DNA of 38,784 nt from CAYYWW01 sp964475515. Lineage in GTDB: Archaea > Aenigmatarchaeota > Aenigmatarchaeia > QMZP01. The position numbers and the translations under genes were made by a program. The notes beneath the pieces were generated by a model. It saw only the letters and a list, made by a program, of their open reading frames with translations, did not search any database and was not told where the DNA came from. The stretch's first letter is position 1. The number at the start of each line of letters is the position of its first letter. The stretch is from NCBI GenBank assembly GCA_964475515.1, contig CAYYWW010000005.1:1-38784 (forward strand). The letters are read 5' to 3'. This document shows positions 17,068 to 23,196 of this stretch, piece after piece.

Positions 17068-17790
17068 ATGGCAGAAGTGGAAAGGGTAAAAACAGGTGTA
17101 ATCGGTCTTGACAGTAAAATAGAAGGTGGATTTGTTAAAGGCAGTGTTAATTTGATAACGGGAAAAACTGGTACGGGAAAAACAAGCTTCTGTTGCTCTT
17201 TTTTATACCAGGGTGCCAAAGAGGGGGAACCCGGACTTTACATTACAACCGAACAAAGAGTTGAAGATATAAAAAACGACATAAAAGCCATGTTTGGTTG
17301 GGACTTTGATAAATTAGAAAAAAAGAAACTAATTAAATTGGTTTCTATAAAACCCATATTTCCCAACAAAGACATAGAAGATATTAACAGACTTATACGG
17401 CTATACATACTTAATTTCTTGTCACAGATAGAAAAAAATATAAAGGAAATAAAAGCAAAAAGGGTTGTTGTTGATTCTGTTTCAATAATAGAGATGTTTA
17501 TAAAGGATGAATATATAAGCAGGGTGGCGCTTAGTTCTCTCACAGAAAAATTAAGAGAGCTTGGTGTTACCTCGCTTCTAACTGGAACTATACCCGAAGC
17601 CAGCGAATCCTTAAGTGGTGGTGGAATAATTGAATACATAGTTGATACTGTAATAAAACTCGACTTTGTACCAGTAGCAGAGGAGTATAAAAGAACATTA
17701 AACGTAAGGAAAATGAGAAGAACCAACCACAGCACAATGATACACCCTTTCACTGTGACGAAAGAAGGGATGAAAATAATTGAATTATGA
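17068..17790 (+). CDS. KaiC/FlaH-like RecA-fold ATPase, 240 aa
   Basis: A single KaiC-type domain. The N-terminus RVKTGVIGLDSKIEGGFVKG is the typical lead-in. Walker A GKTGTGKT is at 32-39, a candidate catalytic Glu sits in YITTEQ (58-63), and Walker B VVVDS is at 133-137. The length equals archaellum FlaH/ArlH, the KaiC-like ring that docks on the FlaI motor ATPase. Here it lies in a locus with a TadA-type ATPase and GspF-type platform proteins, so a FlaH-like docking or regulatory role is plausible. Its stop overlaps the next start by 4 bp (ATGA), which means translational coupling to the small membrane protein. It could also be a generic archaeal KaiC-like signalling ATPase. Confidence 0.88.
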   Translation: MAEVERVKTGVIGLDSKIEGGFVKGSVNLITGKTGTGKTSFCCSFLYQGAKEGEPGLYITTEQRVEDIKNDIKAMFGWDFDKLEKKKLIKLVSIKPIFPNKDIEDINRLIRLYILNFLSQIEKNIKEIKAKRVVVDSVSIIEMFIKDEYISRVALSSLTEKLRELGVTSLLTGTIPEASESLSGGGIIEYIVDTVIKLDFVPVAEEYKRTLNVRKMRRTNHSTMIHPFTVTKEGMKIIEL

Positions 17791-18530
17791 AACTAAACAG
17801 AATCCTTATAACAATGGTTATGTTTCTGCATATAGTTGTGCTTATATTGTATCCTGTTTATGCTTCTGAAAGCTCATTTAGAATTGATATTCCACCTTCA
17901 AAGGAAATAGTAAAGGGGGGCGCTGAAACCGTGTACCTACAAATAGAAAATATGGAAAATTCAAGTAAACTTGTCTTCATTAATGTTACTTCAGAATGCT
18001 GTGTTTTGAATTTTCCTGATAATGTGACAATTTCTCCTAATGATAGAGAAAACATTCCCATAAATATCCATGTTCCTTTGTGGAAAAATATTGGTCAATA
18101 CATATTAGAAATCAAAGTCAAGTCGGCATCAATTGAAAAAAACAAGATGATGATAATAAGAGTGAGAGAAAGTGAACTTATAGAAAGGTTAGAAGGAATG
18201 AGCAGATTTTCCCAAAATTTAAGAGAAACGATAGAACATTACGGTAAAATAGGATTAGACGTTAACAATCTGCTTGGTGAGATGGATAGAATTGGAATGG
18301 AAATTGAAAAAGCGCGCGAAGCTGTTAGAGAAGATGATAAAAACACACTGTTCAATACTTTGGTATTTCTCGAGTTCGAGCTTTATTATAAAGTACCAGC
18401 TGAAGTAGGATCCCTGGGTAACATATTATTTTTATATCGTGTTCTCTGGCTTTTACTCTTTGTCATAGTTTGTATACTTATTATTTTGATATATAAGATG
18501 AAAATCACAAAAAGTGGGTCTAACCCATGA
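17787..18530 (+). CDS. single-pass membrane protein sharing the giant protein's membrane-proximal module, 247 aa
   Basis: A signal peptide (about 1-27, ending VYASES) is followed by a beta-sandwich-like domain (30-127) with a Glu-Cys-Cys motif at 70-72 (TSECCVLNFP). Then come a helical stretch (about 129-185, RLEGMSRFSQNLRET), one membrane helix (about 212-236) and a short basic tail. The giant protein at 8889 carries the same series just before its membrane helix (NECCNLTFP, then RLSGMSTILENLKET). So the two are paralogous in this module, and this one lacks the Ig stalk and long tail. Its start overlaps the KaiC-like stop (ATGA). Probably a partner or competitor subunit of the giant protein in one membrane complex. 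No named family is recognised. Confidence 0.85.
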   Translation: MKLNRILITMVMFLHIVVLILYPVYASESSFRIDIPPSKEIVKGGAETVYLQIENMENSSKLVFINVTSECCVLNFPDNVTISPNDRENIPINIHVPLWKNIGQYILEIKVKSASIEKNKMMIIRVRESELIERLEGMSRFSQNLRETIEHYGKIGLDVNNLLGEMDRIGMEIEKAREAVREDDKNTLFNTLVFLEFELYYKVPAEVGSLGNILFLYRVLWLLLFVIVCILIILIYKMKITKSGSNP

Positions 18531-18536
18531 TTCTAT

Positions 18537-18545
18537 TATTTAAGA
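18537..18545 (+). promoter_or_regulatory. possible TATA box before the first GspF-like gene
   Basis: TTATTTAAG, about 30 nt upstream of ATG 18568, in a 37-bp spacer without a Shine-Dalgarno. It suggests a separate leaderless start for the two platform genes. Confidence 0.45.
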
Positions 18546-18567
18546 GAGAGAAACAAACTATTAATTA

Positions 18568-19455
18568 ATGAAAAAAATACCCTTTCTTCCGATTCCTTTA
18601 GAAAAATTGAAAAGAATTATACCCCACTATATAACTTTCGGCGATGCGTTAAGAAAATTTTTTCCGAGCTTGGAGCTTGAACTGCGCCAAAGTGAGTTTG
18701 ACATTAGCTCAAGAGAATGGCTGTCCATCGCTGTATATTGTTTTGTAAATTACTTTGCATTGCTTTTCAGTGTAATGTTATTGGTTTCCATTCTAAGCAA
18801 AATTGTTCTTTTCAGAGCAATAGTTGTTTCGTTTGCGACGGGGATAACAGTCGCTCTCGCTGTTTTTTTCTATCTTGTTTTTTATCCGAGACTTCACATA
18901 AACAGAAAAATAAAAGAAATTGAAAAGAACCTCGCATCTGCTTTAAGACACATGTTAATACAAGTAAGATCTGGAATGCCACTCTATAATTCAATGGTTT
19001 CTGTTTCAAGAAAAAATTATGGTTTGATTTCAGAAGAATTCTCAAAGGCAATTAAAGAAATGAACACGGGAAAGTCAGAGATAGAGGCTCTCGAGGAGTT
19101 AACAAGAAGGACGCCATCCCTACATTTCAGAAGGGTAATGTGGCAGATAATCAATGCATTAAAAACCGGTGCTGATATAGGGTCTACCATAAAAGAAGTT
19201 GTTGATACGATAGTGGCCGAGCAGAGAGCAGATATAAAAAAGTACGGCTCTGAGTTAAATCCCATAGCACTGTTCTACATGCTTATGGTTGTTATTTTTC
19301 CCACACTGGGAATAGTTTTCCTCATCATATTGTCATCTTTCATTGGAGCAACCTTTAATATTGAAAACGTACTCATTGGTATACTCGTCTACCTTGTCTT
19401 TATACAGTTTATGTTTATCGGTATGATAAAAACAAAGAGGCCCATAGGAGTTTAA
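18568..19455 (+). CDS. TadB/TadC (GspF-family) platform membrane protein, first copy, 295 aa
   Basis: A half-size T2SF-domain protein: two membrane helices (about 52-77 and 82-106), a cytoplasmic helical bundle (about 110-225), then two C-terminal helices (about 232-290). The bundle shows the family pattern: LRHMLIQVRSGMPLYNSMVSV, TGKSEIEALEEL, and INALKTGADIGSTIKEVVDTI. Such proteins sit under the pilus base and are turned by the hexameric ATPase. Having two short copies side by side is the Tad-like arrangement, whereas archaellum FlaJ is one long protein. The second copy starts 1 bp after this stop. Membrane count is by eye. Confidence 0.88.
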   Translation: MKKIPFLPIPLEKLKRIIPHYITFGDALRKFFPSLELELRQSEFDISSREWLSIAVYCFVNYFALLFSVMLLVSILSKIVLFRAIVVSFATGITVALAVFFYLVFYPRLHINRKIKEIEKNLASALRHMLIQVRSGMPLYNSMVSVSRKNYGLISEEFSKAIKEMNTGKSEIEALEELTRRTPSLHFRRVMWQIINALKTGADIGSTIKEVVDTIVAEQRADIKKYGSELNPIALFYMLMVVIFPTLGIVFLIILSSFIGATFNIENVLIGILVYLVFIQFMFIGMIKTKRPIGV

Positions 19456-19456
19456 T

Positions 19457-20416
19457 ATGTATAAAATAATGCCAGAGTCGTATAGAAGGAAAATAGAAGA
19501 GTGGTTGAGACTGGCGGGAAGTAAAAAATCTCCACAGGGTTTTGTTAATTATTCATTCTCCTTCTCAATAGCATTGGGTTTCCTAATATCGGTATTTATA
19601 GGGGTTAACCTGCTCCTCTTATGGATTGTATCTTCCATATCAATATTTTTACTTTTTCATGGTTTGCTCGTGCTTGCTATTGACAGAAGAACAACATTTG
19701 TTGAAAATGTCCTACCTGACGCGTTACAATTAATGGCTGCCAACAGCAGAGCTGGGTACATACCGAGCAAATCTCTTTTGTTAAGTGCTAGAGAAGAATT
19801 TGGACCGCTTGCAACAGCAATAAAAAACGTGGGGAAAGACTTAATGACCGGAAAATCTTTAGAAAGTGCACTTCAAAAAATAAAAAAAGAAATAAAATCC
19901 GATATTCTGGGTAGAACAGTAGATATGATCATAGAAGGTATAAGAAGTGGCGGTCAGTTCTCATCCTTGCTAGAAGAGAACGCAGATGACATACGAAGAA
20001 TGCAGCTAATAAAAAGAGAGATGAGAGCCAGCATAGTGATGTATATAATATTTATATCTTTTGCAGGTTGTATAGGGGCGCCGTTGCTTTATGCCCTCTC
20101 TGGTTTTTTGATTTCAACCCTTTCGAAGCTCGGTGCCAGGGCAAAAATTCCGGAAACTGTCACAAGCAAGCTCCCTCTTATGAAATTTGGAAAAATAGAA
20201 CTCTCGCCAGAATTTCTCAATCAATTTTCAATAGCAGCTTTGCTCATAACAACAATTTTTGGCGGACTAATAATAGGACTTATTTCCCACGGGAGAGAAA
20301 GGGCAGGGATAAAATACGTACCAATTCTTATAATTGTAGCCCTTCTTATATATTACTTTTCAGGTGTACTCATAAGACAAATGTTCGATGCATTTCTCCC
20401 GATAGCATGGAAATAG
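19457..20416 (+). CDS. TadB/TadC (GspF-family) platform membrane protein, second copy, 319 aa
   Basis: Partner of the preceding gene. Membrane helices lie at about 33-56, 57-75, 193-220, 255-280 and 285-305, and the T2SF helical core spans about 80-190. Core motifs are LPDALQLMAANSRAGYIPSKSL, TGKSLESALQKI, and EGIRSGGQFSSLLEENADDI. The start follows the previous stop by 1 bp, so the pair is co-translated and probably forms a heterodimer. A loop between the helices (residues about 222-250) is longer than in the first copy. It is the last gene of the plus-strand surface-machinery run and is convergent with uS7. Confidence 0.88.
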   Translation: MYKIMPESYRRKIEEWLRLAGSKKSPQGFVNYSFSFSIALGFLISVFIGVNLLLLWIVSSISIFLLFHGLLVLAIDRRTTFVENVLPDALQLMAANSRAGYIPSKSLLLSAREEFGPLATAIKNVGKDLMTGKSLESALQKIKKEIKSDILGRTVDMIIEGIRSGGQFSSLLEENADDIRRMQLIKREMRASIVMYIIFISFAGCIGAPLLYALSGFLISTLSKLGARAKIPETVTSKLPLMKFGKIELSPEFLNQFSIAALLITTIFGGLIIGLISHGRERAGIKYVPILIIVALLIYYFSGVLIRQMFDAFLPIAWK

Positions 20417-20438
20417 TAAATAAATGGTGTAAATGTAT

Positions 20439-21041
20439 CTACCTCGCACCTTCTGCTTCTTTTTCTATTCTCATTCTTTCAGAAATGGCAAAGGACTTTT
20501 TATCGTTATTGTAAGCAGCAATTATCTCTTCTGCTATACTCTCCTCAAATTTTTTCTTGCTTTTAAAATTTTCTTTGTAAATTCCCTGTGTTAAATGTCT
20601 CAATGCAACATCAACTCTTCTTTGAGGACTTGTTATAACAGCTCTTCTTGCTATTATACCTCCAAGTCTGTAAGCAGCTATTTCCTCTAACACAGCAGAA
20701 TTCTCTATCGCTTTTACAAGGACTTGTACGGGGTTCTTTTTTGTTTTTTCGTAAATAATATCAAATGCTTTCTTCGTTGCTTTGTAAATTGTTGCATAAT
20801 TTCCACAACACCTTCCGCTGGTAAGCTTGTGTTTTTTTCCTCTGTGGCCTGGAACCATAAGCTTATTCATAAATCTCTCTACAATGTTCATTTTTCTTTT
20901 GTTGAGAGACAATGTTGAATATCTTCCATGTGTTCTTGGCACTATGACGGGGTCCAAATTAATGTACCTTTTAAGGCCCACATCTTCTACTTTAACTTCA
21001 GATAAATCCCACTTGTTGAAAAGCAGAATTTTTTTATCCAT
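20439..21041 (-). CDS. rps7: 30S ribosomal protein uS7
   Basis: A 200-residue archaeal uS7 that binds the head of 16S rRNA near the decoding site. Recognisable stretches are RFMNKLMVPGHRGKKHKL, NPVQVLVKAIENSA, RLGGIIARRAVITSPQRRVD (with one Gly-Gly variation of the usual pattern), and the C-terminal EEIIAAYNNDKKSFAISERM. It follows uS12 by 1 bp, the conserved str-type order. The EF-2 and EF-1alpha genes that usually follow are absent; the next gene belongs to the pilus-like locus on the other strand. Confidence 0.97.
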   Translation of the reverse strand: MDKKILLFNKWDLSEVKVEDVGLKRYINLDPVIVPRTHGRYSTLSLNKRKMNIVERFMNKLMVPGHRGKKHKLTSGRCCGNYATIYKATKKAFDIIYEKTKKNPVQVLVKAIENSAVLEEIAAYRLGGIIARRAVITSPQRRVDVALRHLTQGIYKENFKSKKKFEESIAEEIIAAYNNDKKSFAISERMRIEKEAEGAR

Positions 21042-21042
21042 A

Positions 21043-21465
21043 TTAAGCTCCTTTAGGTTTCTCTTTCTTGCCTTTTAAAAGTTCTGAAAGGGCAACACCA
21101 TTCACAGCAACAACTTTGTATTTTATACCGTGTTGGCTTCCAATTGCTCCTCTCTGAGAACCACCAACACCCTCTATCAAAACGGTGTCATGTTCGTCTA
21201 TAAACTTTATGGCGTTTGTTCCGGGAACAAATGCCGTTACTTGTATACCATTTTTTACTATCTGGCATCTAACACATTTTATAATTCCAGAGTGGGGTTG
21301 TTTCTGCTCAACACCCTTCTTTTTCAAAACTATGGCAGTACCCATTGGGGCACCTTCTAACGGATCCTTTTTCCATAATTTCAGCATTTTTCTCTTCTTT
21401 TTGTCAGAGCTTGTTCTAAACTTTTTCCTCTTCTTCTTCAACTGTCTTGCCGAAAATTCACCCAT
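21043..21465 (-). CDS. rps12: 30S ribosomal protein uS12 with altered decoding-site loops
   Basis: A 140-residue archaeal uS12, identified by DPLEGAPMGTAIVLKKKGVE, KCVRCQIVKNG, FIDEHDTVLIEGVGG and the KGKKEKP tail. Two loops that face the A site differ from the usual sequence. The near-universal Gln-Pro-Asn-Ser-Ala reads QPHSG (56-60), and the usual Gly-Asp-(Leu/Ile)-Pro-Gly-Val-Arg reads GSQHGIK (109-115). The Pro and Ser that touch the codon-anticodon helix in the first loop are kept. I checked both loops against the bases, and no frameshift explains them. It is first in a two-gene operon with uS7. Confidence 0.97.
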   Translation of the reverse strand: MGEFSARQLKKKRKKFRTSSDKKKRKMLKLWKKDPLEGAPMGTAIVLKKKGVEQKQPHSGIIKCVRCQIVKNGIQVTAFVPGTNAIKFIDEHDTVLIEGVGGSQRGAIGSQHGIKYKVVAVNGVALSELLKGKKEKPKGA

Positions 21466-21560
21466 AATACCATCTTTTTATTTTCTTATTTATAGTTTAC
21501 GTGTTTAAATTTATTTATTGCTTAGGTTTTTCAAATTAATTAGACGTATCTCAAAACCAA

Positions 21561-22736
21561 TTAATTAATTTTTCCAAACCACCTACGAACAATGTTTTTC
21601 GCAGGACCTGTTTTAATACCCAATGGATAGGAATATGTTATAGTTACACCATCTACTTGGCTTGCATATCTTTCGAAAAATTCGTTATAGAAGTTAGTCT
21701 CTTCTTCTTCACTAACAATTTTAAATCCACGCACAGCGTCTCTTCCTTCAGGAGTTGCATCGTTTTCTGAAAATATGTCTACTTCCCCGATGACAAATTT
21801 GGATACGTTATATTTTTTCTTCAGCTTGGCAGCACCGGAAATTGCTTCCCCATAAAAATCAAGACAACCTTGAACGTTTCCATCCCCGCACGGTAGATTT
21901 GTAGTAAAGAAATCATAGCCTGTTAAATTATAGTCACTGGAACATGTATCGAGAATTCCAACACCGATTTTACCTGTGTAATGTTTTTTCACCTCTCTAA
22001 GCAGTTCCTGTGCTAATTTGCTTACCTCTCTGTTTTTACATTCTTCTACGCAATTCGTTGGAACAAAGAACTCGTTGTCCAATTCGCTGTTAATATTAAA
22101 GGCGTATACACCTTGTTTCTCACAAAACTCTGCCCATTCGCTTACAAAGTTTTTGAAATTCTCCAAAAATATTTTTCTATTTTCTGAAGGAATGGCCTCG
22201 GGACCACCAATTTCTAAATCAAAAATGACATGCAAACCATTTTCATGAGCAGTAGATATACCTTTTGCAAAAATCAGTTCCATTGTTTTCTTTGGCTCAT
22301 AACGATAAACATCAAGTGAGCCATCAGGCAACGGTGCAGCTGAAAAGAAAATCATGATCATGTTTCCATTCATTTCACTAACCTTTCTTATATCGCTAAT
22401 GTAGTCTTTATCCCAGAAATCAACAGAATATATTTTCCAGTATTGTGGTTCTTCTTTGGGCGGCTCGGAGACAGTAACATTGCATTTTTCATAGTTTTCT
22501 GTGCACCACTCTTTGCACATGTTCCAGCCTATGTGTTCAAGACAATATTCTGCACAGCTACTAAAGTTTTTTATATCTTGAACAGGACAAAATTCATCAT
22601 AATATTTGTTATTGTCGCTAGTTCCATAATCTTTTGTTATTTCTGTCATTTTCTTTTGAGTAAATGGGGTGTAAAATTTAAACAGTAGCATGAATACAAA
22701 AAGAATCAATACTATTATCAAGACATTCTTTTTCAT
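21561..22736 (-). CDS. membrane-anchored TIM-barrel glycoside-hydrolase-like protein, 391 aa
   Basis: One N-terminal membrane helix (4-22) is followed by a small cysteine-rich segment with six Cys (50, 61, 65, 74, 78, 85) that likely forms disulfides outside the cell. A beta/alpha-barrel follows from about 100 to 391. Strand ends carry acidic residues in the clan GH-A pattern: FNINSELDNEF (candidate acid/base E218) and FVIGEVDIF (candidate nucleophile E318), plus HVIFDLEIGG at strand 4 and GVTITYSYP near the end. No exact GH family is claimed; substrate unknown. A single-gene unit with an inverted repeat (22743-22757) just before ATG 22736. Confidence 0.65.
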   Translation of the reverse strand: MKKNVLIIVLILFVFMLLFKFYTPFTQKKMTEITKDYGTSDNNKYYDEFCPVQDIKNFSSCAEYCLEHIGWNMCKEWCTENYEKCNVTVSEPPKEEPQYWKIYSVDFWDKDYISDIRKVSEMNGNMIMIFFSAAPLPDGSLDVYRYEPKKTMELIFAKGISTAHENGLHVIFDLEIGGPEAIPSENRKIFLENFKNFVSEWAEFCEKQGVYAFNINSELDNEFFVPTNCVEECKNREVSKLAQELLREVKKHYTGKIGVGILDTCSSDYNLTGYDFFTTNLPCGDGNVQGCLDFYGEAISGAAKLKKKYNVSKFVIGEVDIFSENDATPEGRDAVRGFKIVSEEEETNFYNEFFERYASQVDGVTITYSYPLGIKTGPAKNIVRRWFGKIN

Positions 22737-22742
22737 TATATA

Positions 22743-22757
22743 AAGTTTGAAAAACTT
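22743..22757. promoter_or_regulatory. inverted repeat AAGTTT-3-AAACTT before the hydrolase start
   Basis: A perfect 6-bp inverted repeat with a 3-nt centre, beginning 7 nt upstream of ATG 22736. It could be an operator; an AT-rich context makes chance possible. Confidence 0.35.
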
Positions 22758-22800
22758 ATACTTATATTTCCATGTTACAAATAGTGACCATCATACGTTC

Positions 22801-23037
22801 CTATTTACTTCTCGTTGCGACTGCTACAGCTATCCAGCAGAGTCCGCACAGCAAAAACATTATAAATGCGACCAACGCTGCCAGTGCGTAGGAGAATTCT
22901 GTTACACCAGGACCAAATTCTAAGTTTTGAACTATCCACACCCCCATAAATAAAAATATAGTACCTAATATCCACGTGAAAACAAGTTTTGAATTACTTC
23001 CTCCACTCTCGTAAAATATTGTTCTTCTATAAGACAT
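22801..23037 (-). CDS. small two-helix membrane protein, 78 aa
   Basis: Two hydrophobic helices (about 19-36 and 48-74) are joined by a short loop, with a polar N-terminal 17 residues and a basic last four. The second helix contains two cysteines (LLCGLCW). A GTGAT element lies just upstream of the ATG. No family is recognised. It lies 64 bp upstream of the hydrolase gene on the same strand and is divergent from the 811-residue gene. Confidence 0.6.
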   Translation of the reverse strand: MSYRRTIFYESGGSNSKLVFTWILGTIFLFMGVWIVQNLEFGPGVTEFSYALAALVAFIMFLLCGLCWIAVAVATRSK

Positions 23038-23196
23038 ATAATCACTATTAATTAGTTACAAAACTTCTTTATAAACTTAACGGTTTTTCTGGTTTTATCT
23101 TAAAACAAACTAAATAACAATGTGAAAATTGTTTCATAAAGGTTTAAGAAATTTTCTTCTAATTGTAAAAATTAGTTGTTTTTATCGAATGGTAAA

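Noticed and set aside
20068..20514. 148-codon frame overlapping the end of the second platform gene and uS7
   Set aside because: Out-of-frame shadow within a clear membrane-protein gene; composition is not protein-like.
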